Positions 17,432 to 27,948 of a stretch of 64,000 nucleotides of DNA are shown piece by piece. The stretch comes from Proteiniclasticum aestuarii (GTDB lineage Bacteria > Bacillota > Clostridia > Clostridiales > Clostridiaceae), in assembly GCF_017368455.1 (NCBI RefSeq), contig NZ_JAFNJU010000008.1, positions 62,001 to 126,000 of the forward strand, written 5' to 3'. Numbering within the stretch: the stretch's first letter is position 1; each line of letters starts with the position of its first letter. The notes below the pieces were generated by a model that made no database searches, was not told where the DNA came from, and was given only the letters and a program-made list of their open reading frames with translations. A program made the position numbers and the translations under genes.

Positions 17432-18942
17432 CCGTCTTCCCCCTCTCTCATGCCCTCTCTCACCGCGTCTAGAAATTCCTTTTTCATTTCCTCTTCGATT
17501 GTTCTGTTCCCCAGAATGGCATTCCGGAAAGATTCCATACCTTCTACGACTTCCATGATTCGCTTCTCATAGTCTCCGATTTCCTCCAGGGGCACCTCAT
17601 CCAGGAGCCCTTCGGTGAGTGCCATGAATACACCGATCTGATGGGTCACTTCCATGGGTGAAAACTGCGGCTGATTGAAGACCTTTCTGATCCTTTCCCC
17701 ACGAGCAAGAAGCTGCTTTGTGCTGTCATCCAACACTGTACTGAAACTGGAGAAGAGTTCCAGCTCTTCAAACTGGGAATAGCTCAGTTTAAGAGGACCT
17801 GTGATATCTCTATACGCTGCCAGCTGCGACTTCCCCCCCACTCTGGACACGGAGGTGCCCACATTGACCGCTGGTATGTTCCCACTCTGAAAGATTTTGG
17901 GAGACAGATAGATCTGGCCATCCGTAATGGAAATGAGATTCGTCGGAATATAGGCGGAGATGTTTTCCGCCTGGGTCTCTATGATGGGAAGCGCTGTGGT
18001 GCTGCCTCCGCCATAAACTTCCTTGAGATGCGTGGAACGCTCCAGCAGCCTGGAGTGAATATAGAAGATGTCTCCAGGATAGGCTTCACGACCGGAAGGT
18101 CTCTCCAGAAGAATGGACAGTTCCCTGTAGGCTCTTGCATGCTTTGTCAGGTCGTCATAGACAATGAGCACATCCTCCCCTTCTTCCATGAAGAATTCCG
18201 CCAGAGATGTGGCGGCATAGGGCGCAATATAGGAAACCCCTGGTGGACTGTCTGAGGAAGCCACGAGAAAAACCGTATGGTCCAGCGCACCACTTTTCTT
18301 CAGCACTTCCAGATTCTTTGTAACCGAAGAAATCTGCTGTCCGATGGAGCAGTAGATACAGATCACATCTTTTCCTTTCTGGTTGATGATGGTGTCCAGG
18401 GCAATGGACGTTTTTCCGCTCTTCCGGTCTCCCAGAATCAGTTCTCTCTGTCCCCTTCCAATGGGCACAATGGCATCTATGACCTTGATGCCTGTCTGCA
18501 GCGGCTCCGATACCGGTGCTCTATGCATGATGGGCGGAGATTCTCGTTCGATGGGCAGAGACCTGCTGGTCTCTACGGGCTTTTTCCCATCCAGCACCTT
18601 CCCCAGCGGATCGATGACTCTCCCCAGGAACTTTCTGCTTACGGGAATGGAAGCCACCTTGAAGGTACGCCTGACCGGGTCTCCTGCTCGAATGTCTGTG
18701 TAATCACCTAATAGGATGACGCCCAGCTCATGAGGGTCGAGATTATATGCCAGGCCTAAAACACCCTGCGGGAACTGTACCAGCTCCTGGTTTTTCACAT
18801 TCCGAAGACCTTTCACCACCGCGATTCCTCTGTCAATGGAAGCTACGGTTCCGCTTTCCTCCACTTCAGCAACCGCTAGAGGTGTCTCTTTCATCTGATC
18901 CAGCATGTTTTCCAGATAGGCTATTTCCTTTCTAAGCGTCAT
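17428..18942 (-). CDS. atpA: N-type ATPase alpha subunit
   Basis: 504 residues from the ATG at 18942 (an in-frame GTG lies 9 bases upstream). N-terminal beta barrel, then Walker A GDRKSGKTS (about residues 168-176), the alpha signature region PIIETQAENISAYIPTNL, and the arginine-finger motif region VGTSVSRVGG (about 363-372). Non-catalytic nucleotide-binding subunit of the F1 head. It overlaps atpF by 11 bases, showing translational coupling. Confidence 0.93.
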   Translation of the reverse strand: MTLRKEIAYLENMLDQMKETPLAVAEVEESGTVASIDRGIAVVKGLRNVKNQELVQFPQGVLGLAYNLDPHELGVILLGDYTDIRAGDPVRRTFKVASIPVSRKFLGRVIDPLGKVLDGKKPVETSRSLPIERESPPIMHRAPVSEPLQTGIKVIDAIVPIGRGQRELILGDRKSGKTSIALDTIINQKGKDVICIYCSIGQQISSVTKNLEVLKKSGALDHTVFLVASSDSPPGVSYIAPYAATSLAEFFMEEGEDVLIVYDDLTKHARAYRELSILLERPSGREAYPGDIFYIHSRLLERSTHLKEVYGGGSTTALPIIETQAENISAYIPTNLISITDGQIYLSPKIFQSGNIPAVNVGTSVSRVGGKSQLAAYRDITGPLKLSYSQFEELELFSSFSTVLDDSTKQLLARGERIRKVFNQPQFSPMEVTHQIGVFMALTEGLLDEVPLEEIGDYEKRIMEVVEGMESFRNAILGNRTIEEEMKKEFLDAVREGMREGEDG

Positions 18943-19711
18943 AATCCTCACCCCTGTCTCTTACCACCTGCTCCAGAAACTCCTTCAGCTGCTCTTCTTT
19001 CTTGTCCACAAAGTGGCTGATACTGGAATAGATGGTGTAATCAGGCATCTTCAGCATGTAGCCAGCCACAAGAGAAGGATCTTCTCTCAATTCAAGGGAA
19101 CTGCTCTCCAATCGGTTTTCCTGCAGTACATATTCCAGCTGTTCTTTCTTTCTTTCATCCACCTCACTCGCACTGATCAGTGTGAAGGCTCCACCTTCTC
19201 TGTTCCTTGTCCCTTCAGGATTTTCTTCCGAAAAGGTTCTGATTCTTTCAAGAAGCGCTTCAAACAGATAGGTCTCAAGGTCCTCCCTCTTGAAACTATC
19301 CACAAGGTTTCTTGCAATATCAACAGTTCCCTTCACCATGAAGTTTCTGATTTCCGCACCGATGGCTTCCTGATCTTCTCTTGCATCGGCGAGAAATGCC
19401 GATCTCTTCCCTTCCGCTTCCTTTTCATACTTCTCCACAAGATTCCTTTTGTATTCTTCTGCTTCTTTCACTGCTTCACTCATGGTTTCCGATTTTTCTC
19501 TTTCGATTTCACTCATTTTCTTTTCGTAGGTTCTGATGAGTGCCTCTGCTTCTTCATTCTTTCTTTCCGCATTTCTGATATTGTCCTCGATTTTCTGCTG
19601 CCTTTCCTCCATGATTTGCGTCACAGGTTTATAGAAAAGCTTCTGCAGCACAAAAAGGAGAACAAAAAAGTTGATGATCAGAGCTATGATCTCAAATAAA
19701 CTGATCTGCAT
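18932..19711 (-). CDS. atpF: N-type ATPase b subunit with delta-like C-terminal extension
   Basis: 259 residues from the ATG at 19711 (the frame is open to a TTG at 19726). One N-terminal membrane helix (about 5-25), then a charged coiled coil (about 30-125) typical of subunit b. The remaining about 130 residues end with EDPSLVAGYMLKMPDYTIYSS, which resembles the DPSLIGG...V.DGS motif of the delta/OSCP C-terminus. This explains why the operon has no separate delta gene. N-ATPase b subunits are known to be long; the delta likeness is my reading. Confidence 0.82.
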   Translation of the reverse strand: MQISLFEIIALIINFFVLLFVLQKLFYKPVTQIMEERQQKIEDNIRNAERKNEEAEALIRTYEKKMSEIEREKSETMSEAVKEAEEYKRNLVEKYEKEAEGKRSAFLADAREDQEAIGAEIRNFMVKGTVDIARNLVDSFKREDLETYLFEALLERIRTFSEENPEGTRNREGGAFTLISASEVDERKKEQLEYVLQENRLESSSLELREDPSLVAGYMLKMPDYTIYSSISHFVDKKEEQLKEFLEQVVRDRGEDYDA

Positions 19712-19715
19712 GACA

Positions 19716-19982
19716 TCAACCCGCAACCAGGTTCCAGAAAGGATTTGCGAAAAGCAGAATCATGGTCACCACAAAGCAGTAGATGGCAGTGGACTCGATC
19801 ATCGCCAGGCCAACGAAAAGGGTCCTTGAGATGGTGTTTGATTCATCCGGCTGCTGCGCCATGGATGCCAGTGCCTGAGAAACCGCTTTGCCTTCCCCCA
19901 GCGCCGGTGCGATAGAGCCTATGGATATGGTGAATCCTGCTACGATGATGGATGTCATTCCGATGATGGTCATTGAATCCAT
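19716..19982 (-). CDS. atpE: N-type ATPase c subunit (rotor ring)
   Basis: 88 residues, two membrane helices joined by the polar loop SMAQQPDES. Helix 2 carries GLAMIESTAIYCF with the ion-binding Glu and the adjacent Ser-Thr that form a Na+ site in Na+-ATP synthases. Helix 1 has SIAPALGEGKAVSQ, with Glu where the Na+ enzymes of Ilyobacter have Gln. This two-carboxylate pattern is typical of N-ATPases, for which both Na+ and H+ coupling have been discussed. GGAGGAAA precedes the ATG. Confidence 0.9.
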   Translation of the reverse strand: MDSMTIIGMTSIIVAGFTISIGSIAPALGEGKAVSQALASMAQQPDESNTISRTLFVGLAMIESTAIYCFVVTMILLFANPFWNLVAG

Positions 19983-20000
19983 AATTTTTTCCTCCTTCTG

Positions 20001-20690
20001 TTATTCCGATTCCGATGTACTTTCTTCCTTGTTTCTGATGGCTGCCGATATATAGACCACTGCCAGCACCGCAAAAATATATGCCTGTATGACGCCAGTG
20101 AGTAGACCCAGAAGCTGAAGCGCTACAGGAAACAACAGCGGCACGATGGTGACAAGGATACCCACAATGATGGATGAGCTCATGACATTTCCATAAAGAC
20201 GGATGGCCATGGACACAGCTCTTGAGATCTCGCTGATGATGTTGAAGGGCAGCATGATCCAGGTTGGTTTAAGGTAGTCCTTGAGATACCCCTTTAATCC
20301 CTGACTGGAAATACCATAGAAGGGAACCGCAAAGAATACGCAAAGTGCCAGTGCGATGGTGGTGTTCAGGGATCCCGACGGCGACAGAAATCCCGGAATC
20401 AGTGACAACAGAACAGATGCGAGAATGAAGAGAAACAGCGTTCCTGCAAAGGGAAGAATCCTGCCTGAACTGCCCTGACTGATTTCATTGATCTGTCCAT
20501 GGATCATGGTGAAAAGGGCTTCCACCGCATTCTGCTTTCTGCTGATTTTCGCGTCACTACTGAGATTTCTCGTAAGAAAGTATGCACCAGTGACGATCAC
20601 TGCTGTGGTAATCCAGGCGAAAACCAGAGTGGCTGTGATTCTCACGAATCCCCACTCGAAATAGACAATTTCACTGGGATCGATATTCAT
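20001..20690 (-). CDS. atpB: N-type ATPase a subunit
   Basis: 229 residues, five to six membrane helices. The essential stator arginine is in SMAIRLYGNVMSSS (about residues 160-173), and the C-terminal helix carries GVIQAYIFAVLAVVYI, both hallmarks of subunit a. With the c ring it forms the ion path. It lies between atpR and atpE, as expected for this operon type. Confidence 0.9.
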   Translation of the reverse strand: MNIDPSEIVYFEWGFVRITATLVFAWITTAVIVTGAYFLTRNLSSDAKISRKQNAVEALFTMIHGQINEISQGSSGRILPFAGTLFLFILASVLLSLIPGFLSPSGSLNTTIALALCVFFAVPFYGISSQGLKGYLKDYLKPTWIMLPFNIISEISRAVSMAIRLYGNVMSSSIIVGILVTIVPLLFPVALQLLGLLTGVIQAYIFAVLAVVYISAAIRNKEESTSESE

Positions 20691-20694
20691 AACC

Positions 20695-20973
20695 TCACAC
20701 TCCTTCCTTGCTTTCAGCGGGAAGTGATTTTCCCAGTTTCTGGATCATCACAAATCTCACCAGGAGCACGCCCGCCATGGCTGAAAGCAGATTCCTTATT
20801 TCTCCATCCATGATGAGATAGATTCCTCCTGCAAGAATCACCAGTCTCAGAATCAGACTGAGCATCATTAAAAGCGCCGGATACTTCACGGAATTGAGCT
20901 TTCTCACCGTCAGGTACAGTCCGCCAAAGAATACTGCGCCCAGAAGAGATCCTACTATAAACGAAAGTATCAT
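20695..20973 (-). CDS. atpR: N-type ATPase accessory membrane protein AtpR
   Basis: 92 residues with three predicted membrane helices, beginning MILSFIVGSLLGAVFFGGLY. The start at 20973 follows GGAGGTGAAAGG; the frame extends upstream into atpQ without a start signal. AtpR is specific to N-ATPase operons and has been proposed to work with AtpQ in c-ring assembly or ion handling. Identification rests on position, size and membrane pattern. Confidence 0.82.
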   Translation of the reverse strand: MILSFIVGSLLGAVFFGGLYLTVRKLNSVKYPALLMMLSLILRLVILAGGIYLIMDGEIRNLLSAMAGVLLVRFVMIQKLGKSLPAESKEGV

Positions 20974-20992
20974 CCTTTCACCTCCATCATTT

Positions 20993-21292
20993 CTACTTCT
21001 TTCCTTCACTGGTTTCCTTCACCCATCTCCATGCATTGATGCAGCCTATGACCAGTCCCAGAAAAAGAAAAGTCATGGTGAAGGATATGCTGGACTCTGT
21101 TTTTCCATCCAGATAGGAACCGAGAAGGATGCCTAATAGCGTGGGGATGGCTATGGAGAAGCCCACGATACCGAAAATCCCCAGACCGAACATGATCTCC
21201 TTTCCCTTCTTTCTTGCATCGATCTTTTTTTCCGCATCGGAGGAGATCTTATCCATGAGTTTTTCTTCAGGTGTACTGCTCTTCTTCTTCAC
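20993..21292 (-). CDS. atpQ: N-type ATPase accessory protein AtpQ (AtpI/F0F1-ATPase subunit family)
   Basis: 99 residues. A charged N-terminus (KKKSSTPEEKLMDKI) precedes two membrane helices with a Gly-rich first helix (IPTLLGILLGSYLDGK), the pattern of the AtpI/AtpQ small family (AtpI chaperone-like). Sits between atpC and atpR as in other atpDCQRBEFAG operons. Thought to help assemble the c ring, possibly with Mg2+ uptake. Confidence 0.82.
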   Translation of the reverse strand: MKKKSSTPEEKLMDKISSDAEKKIDARKKGKEIMFGLGIFGIVGFSIAIPTLLGILLGSYLDGKTESSISFTMTFLFLGLVIGCINAWRWVKETSEGKK

Positions 21293-21301
21293 TTGCTCCT
21301 C

Positions 21302-23159
<1,858 letters not shown>

Positions 23160-23199
23160 TTACCCGCTTCAACATTAGCCGAATATTCTGTATATTTAG

Positions 23200-23228
23200 A
23201 GTATACTGTAAGAGGATGCGATTGTCTA
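23200..23228 (-). promoter_or_regulatory. Promoter of the N-ATPase operon
   Basis: -35 TAGACA (23223-23228), 17-base spacer, -10 TATACT (23200-23205) on the minus strand. The leader to the atpD ATG is about 125 bases. The rest of 23067-23386 shows only this and the terminator of the multicopper oxidase gene. Confidence 0.55.
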
Positions 23229-23284
23229 ATGCGGCTTGTCTGTATCAGAATACGTGATGCCAGAAGCGCTTTCATTCCTATTCC

Positions 23285-23316
23285 ATCAGAAAGACGGCAT
23301 CATTTCTGACACCGTC
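23285..23316 (-). terminator. Terminator after the multicopper oxidase gene
   Basis: Minus strand: GACGGTGTCA, GAAA tetraloop, TGATGCCGTC: 10 bp including two G-U pairs, followed by TTTCTG. About 70 bases past the stop codon. Confidence 0.65.
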
Positions 23317-23386
23317 CTCCTCGTCCTGACAGATCTCCTTTATAAGGATGATCTTACGTCTCAATCCTGATAATTTTCGCGACTTC

Positions 23387-24823
23387 TCAATAGACTTCCA
23401 GCTGTCCCATCATACCTGCTTCTTCATGTTCCAGAATATGACAGTGATACATAAAGAGCCCTTTGAATCTGAACCTGACAAGAATCCTGACGGTTTCTCC
23501 CGCCTGCACGAAGATGGTATCTTTCCATCCCTTCTCATTCTGATAAGGCTCCTCTCCGTTTCGACTGAGCACCTGAAACTGTGTACCGTGGATATGGAAG
23601 GGATGACCGGCACTCCCCATCATCATGGATCGGAATGTGCTGATTTCCCAGATTTCAAGTTCTCCTTCCGCCACATCATCATCGATCCGATCCATATCAA
23701 ACTGACGGCCATTCAGGGTGACCATATGGCCCATACCATCCAGTTCGATGCTTTTGAAACCGGACACCAGATCCGGATCCATCCTTTCGATTTCCGCCAG
23801 CTTTTCAGGAATCTCCGTCACATCTTCCGCTTCTTCTCCCACTCTGAATGTCATGACAAGCTCTCCATCACTGATCAGTTCAAGCACGTCTCCCTCCTCA
23901 TAATCCGAGAAGTCCACGATGATTTCCGCTCTCTCCCCGGGTGTGATGAACAGAGAATCACTTACCACAGGACTTTCCAGAAGGCCCCCGTCCGATGCGA
24001 TCTGCTGGAATTCACTCCGGTCACTGAGCCTTAGATCAAAGTTTCTGGCATTGGCACCATTGACGATTCTGAATCTCATCTTCAACTGGTCCACATCCAG
24101 ATAGGGAGTGATGGCACCATTGACCATGATATAGTCTCCGTACGCGCCATCCATCATATTGTCATAATATAGAAACGAACCATCCTCAGTGAAACTTCTG
24201 TCCTGAATGATCAGTGGAATATCATTGACCCCATATTCATCCGGAAGATTCAGCGATTTCGAGTTTTCATCCTCCACGATGAAAAGTCCTGCCAAACCGT
24301 AGTAGACCTGAATGGCCGTAGTTCCGATGACATGGGGATGAAACCATAGCGTGGCCGCAGGCTGGTCTATGGAAAACACCGGTTCCCAGATATCCTTTTC
24401 CGGAATCACCTGATGAGGACCTCCGTCAGCTGTGCCTTCCACTTCCAGTCCATGCCAGTGCACGGAGGTTTCATCAGAAAGCTCATTTCGTACATGCATC
24501 CGCACCTCATCTCCCCGCGAGACCTTGATTACAGGTCCAAGATAACTTCCGTTATAACCGAGAGTTGGTGTAGTCTGTCCAGGGATAAACTCCGTTTCTC
24601 CTTCCTGCACACTGATCTCAAATTCAGAAATACCCTCATTCGGGTTCTGATCTTCCAGGAGAGCAGGGACAGGAAGTTTTCTGCCCGTATCGGTATCCAC
24701 GACATCTTCATTTCCGTTGCCTACGTTCACCGGAAATTCTCCCGATCTCATGAAGAGCCCTATGATACCAATTATGATAAGCAGTGCACCCAGGAAGATG
24801 CCTGCAGTCCATTTGTTTTTCAA
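23387..24823 (-). CDS. Membrane-anchored multicopper oxidase
   Basis: 478 residues beginning at a TTG 8-9 bases after GGAGG. N-terminal hydrophobic anchor or signal (about 7-25). Copper ligands are all visible: SVHWHGLEV (about 138-146), LWFHPHVIG (about 179-187), HPFHIHGTQF (about 405-414) and MYHCHILEHEEAGM (about 453-466), which also holds the type 1 copper Cys-His-...-Met. Three cupredoxin domains as in CueO/CotA. Likely oxidises Cu(I) outside the membrane, as it is the last gene after the CopB ATPase. An oxygen-using enzyme suggests at least some aerotolerance. Confidence 0.9.
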   Translation of the reverse strand: MKNKWTAGIFLGALLIIIGIIGLFMRSGEFPVNVGNGNEDVVDTDTGRKLPVPALLEDQNPNEGISEFEISVQEGETEFIPGQTTPTLGYNGSYLGPVIKVSRGDEVRMHVRNELSDETSVHWHGLEVEGTADGGPHQVIPEKDIWEPVFSIDQPAATLWFHPHVIGTTAIQVYYGLAGLFIVEDENSKSLNLPDEYGVNDIPLIIQDRSFTEDGSFLYYDNMMDGAYGDYIMVNGAITPYLDVDQLKMRFRIVNGANARNFDLRLSDRSEFQQIASDGGLLESPVVSDSLFITPGERAEIIVDFSDYEEGDVLELISDGELVMTFRVGEEAEDVTEIPEKLAEIERMDPDLVSGFKSIELDGMGHMVTLNGRQFDMDRIDDDVAEGELEIWEISTFRSMMMGSAGHPFHIHGTQFQVLSRNGEEPYQNEKGWKDTIFVQAGETVRILVRFRFKGLFMYHCHILEHEEAGMMGQLEVY

Positions 24824-24870
24824 TTTCCATCCCTCCTATTCCAGAAAGCCTTACCAGTTTCATTGGATAA

Positions 24871-26970
24871 TCAGTCAATTTTCAGAAACCTTGCGTTGAT
24901 CGCTACAATCACTGTACTTAGAGACATGAGCACTGCACCCAGCGCCGGACTGATGACAATGCCCTGGTTTATGAGAACACCCGCTGCAAGGGGTAGTGCA
25001 ATAACATTGTATCCCGTGGCCCAGATGAGATTCTGAATCATTTTTCGATACGTCGCCTTGGAAAGTCTGATGATGTTCACCACGTCCAGCGGATTGTTCT
25101 TCACTAGAATGATATCCGCCGTTTCTATGGCCACATCCGTTCCTGCTCCCACTGCTATACCAAGATCCGCTTTCGCCAGAGCAGGTGCATCATTGACTCC
25201 GTCTCCTGTCATGGCGACCTTTTTCCCCTGCCTGATCAGTGCATCAATTTTATCCGCCTTCTCGTGGGGCAGTACTTCTGAAAAGATTTCATCAATGTCC
25301 AGTTCTTTCCCTACATAGGAGGCCACCTTTCGATTATCTCCTGTGAGCATGATGGATTCGATATTCATGGATTTCAAAACTCGCACCGCTTCTTTGGCTG
25401 ACTCTCTCACCATATCGGACAGGGCGATGATGCCAATGAGTTTCTTCTCTTCCAGCACAAACACCACAGTCTTACCCTGCTCTGCAAGATGCTCGTAATA
25501 TTCTTCATCAAAGCCGATCTTCTCTTCTCTCATGTAGCCAGGGCTCACAACTCTGATGTCTTTACCATCCATTTTCGCTTTGAGCCCCTTTCCCGGCATG
25601 TTCTCATAGTCTGTCACATCGGAGAGTGAGAGGTTTCTCTTCTTTCCTTCTCTGACAATGCCTCTGGCGATGGGATGCTCCGAATTGGACTCCACCGTAT
25701 AAGCGATGTTCATGACTTCCTCTTCCGTTCTTTCCTGTACTTTGATGTCCGTGACTCCGAACTCCCCTTCTGTCAGTGTACCCGTCTTGTCAAAGACCAC
25801 AGCATCCAGTCTGCGTGCATTTTCGAAGGCATTTCTGTCTCTGATGAGCAGGCCTCTTTTTGCACCGATGCTGGTGGAGACCGCTGTGACCAGAGGCGTT
25901 GCCAGCCCCAATGCGTGGGGACAGGATATGATGATCACCGTGACGGCTCTTTCCATGGCAAAACTGATTTCTCTTCCAAGAAGCATCCAGACCGTAAAGG
26001 TCACTACACCTGAAACGGAAGCGATATAGAAAAGCCATTTAGCTGCGACATCCGCCAGTCTCTGGGTTCTGGATCTGGACTCCTGGGCTTCCTTCACAAG
26101 CTTGATTACCTGCGAAAGGAAGGTCTCATCCCCCACATGACTGACGCTGAACTTCAGGATTCCCTCTCCATTGATGGAACCGCCGATGATTTCATCTCCA
26201 TCGGACTTCACCACCGGAACCGATTCCCCCGTGATCATGGATTCATTCACTTCAGACTTGCCTTCATAGACAATGCCATCGATGGGAATCTTCTCTCCCG
26301 GTTTCACCAGCACCTGATCCTTCTCTTTCAGCTCTTTCACCGGTACATCCACAGTCTCTCCATGCTCATCCAGAAGATGCGCTTCCTCCGGCATCAGCTT
26401 CAGAAGTTCATCCAGTGCTCTGGATGCTCTCATGACGGATTTCATTTCAATCCAGTGTCCCAGGAGCATGATCACAATGAGTGTCGCCAGTTCCCAGAAG
26501 AAATCGCTGCCGATCTTCGTGAAGACTGCAGCAGTACTGTAGATATATGCTACCGTTATGGCGAAAGCGATCAGCGTCATCATACCAGGTTCCTTCTTCT
26601 TCAGCTCATCTCTTGCACCGGAAAGAAAAGGCTTTCCACCATAGATATACAGTACTGATGAAAGGAGAAACAGAAGATAGGCGTCTCCGGTGAATCTCCA
26701 GTCCACACCAAGGAACATCTGAATCATGGGGGAAAGCACAAGAATCGGTACCATGATCCCAAGAGAGATGAAAAATCTTCTCCTGAAATCCTCCACCATC
26801 ATGGCATGATGGTCATGGTGGTCCTCATGACCTGATCCTTGATGTTCCTGGTGCTCATTATGCTCCATGCTGTTTTTCTTCATTTCATGATCCTTTTCGG
26901 CATGTTCTCCATGAGCATCGTGATTCTCTGCTTCATGGTTCATACTCTTATGCATCTTATCTTCCTTCAT
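24871..26970 (-). CDS. copB: CopB-type copper/silver-exporting P-type ATPase
   Basis: 699 residues from the ATG at 26970 (AGGAG 8 bases upstream; an in-frame GTG lies at 26979). The first 60 residues are very His-rich (HDAHGEHAEKDHE, HEDHHDHHAMM), a metal-binding tail instead of CxxC domains. Core motifs: actuator TGES (about 222), ISCPHALGLATP (about 353), the CPH motif of the P1B-3 (CopB) class, DKTGTLTEG (about 397) with the phosphorylated Asp, and TGDGVNDAPAL (about 595). Eight membrane helices. Exports Cu or Ag. Fourth gene of the metal cluster. Confidence 0.92.
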   Translation of the reverse strand: MKEDKMHKSMNHEAENHDAHGEHAEKDHEMKKNSMEHNEHQEHQGSGHEDHHDHHAMMVEDFRRRFFISLGIMVPILVLSPMIQMFLGVDWRFTGDAYLLFLLSSVLYIYGGKPFLSGARDELKKKEPGMMTLIAFAITVAYIYSTAAVFTKIGSDFFWELATLIVIMLLGHWIEMKSVMRASRALDELLKLMPEEAHLLDEHGETVDVPVKELKEKDQVLVKPGEKIPIDGIVYEGKSEVNESMITGESVPVVKSDGDEIIGGSINGEGILKFSVSHVGDETFLSQVIKLVKEAQESRSRTQRLADVAAKWLFYIASVSGVVTFTVWMLLGREISFAMERAVTVIIISCPHALGLATPLVTAVSTSIGAKRGLLIRDRNAFENARRLDAVVFDKTGTLTEGEFGVTDIKVQERTEEEVMNIAYTVESNSEHPIARGIVREGKKRNLSLSDVTDYENMPGKGLKAKMDGKDIRVVSPGYMREEKIGFDEEYYEHLAEQGKTVVFVLEEKKLIGIIALSDMVRESAKEAVRVLKSMNIESIMLTGDNRKVASYVGKELDIDEIFSEVLPHEKADKIDALIRQGKKVAMTGDGVNDAPALAKADLGIAVGAGTDVAIETADIILVKNNPLDVVNIIRLSKATYRKMIQNLIWATGYNVIALPLAAGVLINQGIVISPALGAVLMSLSTVIVAINARFLKID

Positions 26971-26993
26971 TCCTATCACTCCTGTTCAGGCAG

Positions 26994-27260
26994 CTAGTTC
27001 TCGTCTAAAAACTTCTTCTTGGTTTTGTACTCTTCCTCTGTAATTTCTCCTCTGACATATCTTTCATCCAGTATTCGCTTCAGATTCTCATTGGTATCTT
27101 TCCTTTCATTATGCCCTGTTTTTCTAGTCATGAGCAGCACTATGGAAATTATGAGAAGGATCACACCGATGGCAATGAGCACATGCCATAGGGTAATGCC
27201 ATAAAAGTCTCTGTGCATAAAGAATCTATCTCTGTCGTAATATCCTCTGCCAAACATCAT
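26994..27260 (-). CDS. Membrane SHOCT-domain protein (88 residues)
   Basis: The ATG at 27260 follows AGAGG by 8 bases. One membrane helix (about 26-46), then a C-terminal SHOCT motif, LDERYVRGEITEEEYKTKK (about 65-83). SHOCT domains are short helical oligomerisation segments at C-termini. The N-terminus is rich in Arg, Tyr, His and Asp (GRGYYDRDRFFMHRDF) and could bind metal. Immediately upstream of copB; role probably accessory in copper handling. Confidence 0.78.
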   Translation of the reverse strand: MMFGRGYYDRDRFFMHRDFYGITLWHVLIAIGVILLIISIVLLMTRKTGHNERKDTNENLKRILDERYVRGEITEEEYKTKKKFLDEN

Positions 27261-27275
27261 TTCAATCACCTCTCT

Positions 27276-27452
27276 TTATTTATCATGGATGACCGACTTC
27301 ATCCTGTTGTAGGTCTCCTCATCAATTTCTCCATTGATATATCTTTCCTTGAGCTTCTGCAGAGGGCTATCCTTCTGAGTGAAGTTCACTCTAGGGTCAT
27401 CCTTCACCAGCAGGTACACCACCGCAATCAATAAGATCCATCCAAAAAACAT
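27276..27452 (-). CDS. Small membrane SHOCT-domain protein (58 residues)
   Basis: ATG at 27452 behind GGAGGAG. One membrane helix at the N-terminus (FFGWILLIAVVYLLV, residues 2-16), a short linker, and a SHOCT motif LKERYINGEIDEETYNRMK (about 34-52). Closely similar in plan to the next gene, so the two may form hetero-oligomers. First gene after the palindromic operator at 27521-27538. Confidence 0.8.
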   Translation of the reverse strand: MFFGWILLIAVVYLLVKDDPRVNFTQKDSPLQKLKERYINGEIDEETYNRMKSVIHDK

Positions 27453-27520
27453 TTTCTTCTCCTCCTGAATATACAGTTTTGCTTCATCAATTATTCACTG
27501 ATCTATGCAGAAAAAGACAA

Positions 27521-27538
27521 ATAGTTCACGTGAACTAT
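27521..27538. promoter_or_regulatory. 18-bp perfect palindrome (candidate operator of the copper cluster)
   Basis: ATAGTTCACGTGAACTAT is fully self-complementary. On the minus strand it directly precedes a possible -35 TTGTCT with a weak -10 (TGAATA, 17-base spacer), about 70 bases upstream of the first SHOCT gene. It does not match the CopY (TACANNTGTA) or CsoR operators that I know. Confidence 0.6.
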
Positions 27539-27693
27539 CCGCCTTTCTTCTCAAACTATGAAATTACTCATGGTCATGCGCTATGTTCCACAACGAAATA
27601 CTGGAACATCCAATAGGAAGGCAGATAGCTTTTCTGTCCTATGATGAACCGTACATTTCGCATTATTAGGGAAATTCCATTTTACGTTTCCTG

Positions 27694-27795
27694 TTATTTC
27701 TGCCGATTCAGATCACAGCAGTCCAGTCTTTTGGAACCATACTCTTTTCTGTTGGATTCGGCTATTCTTTCTATCAGATTCTTCCACCATCTCAT
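27694..27795 (-). CDS. LDCC-motif small metal-binding-like protein (33 residues)
   Basis: ATG at 27795, GAGGTG 9 bases upstream. The peptide starts MRWWKNLIERIAESNRKEYG and ends SKRLDCCDLNRQK, carrying the LDCC motif for which a putative metal-binding small-protein family is named. A basic, amphipathic N-terminal helix precedes the vicinal cysteines. It lies between the two-component system and the CopB cluster, which fits a thiol-based copper or zinc binding role, an inference. Confidence 0.72.
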   Translation of the reverse strand: MRWWKNLIERIAESNRKEYGSKRLDCCDLNRQK

Positions 27796-27948
27796 CAATA
27801 CAATCACCTCGTTTACTTACTATCTGAAATAAAAAGCTATTACAGCCATTTCATTCAGATACATTCTCTGATAAGTTCATGATAGCCCATAATTGTGAAG
27901 AAAATAAGGAGATTGTAATAACATACAGTATCACTTATATAGAACAAA

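Noticed and set aside
19716..19982. Firm claim that the ATPase is Na+-coupled
   Set aside because: E-S-T in helix 2 fits Na+ binding, but the second Glu in helix 1 also fits H+ coupling reported for some N-ATPases. Sequence alone does not decide.
27641..27832. Plus-strand open frame of 63 codons
   Set aside because: It overlaps the LDCC small gene on the other strand, which has a better start signal and a known motif.
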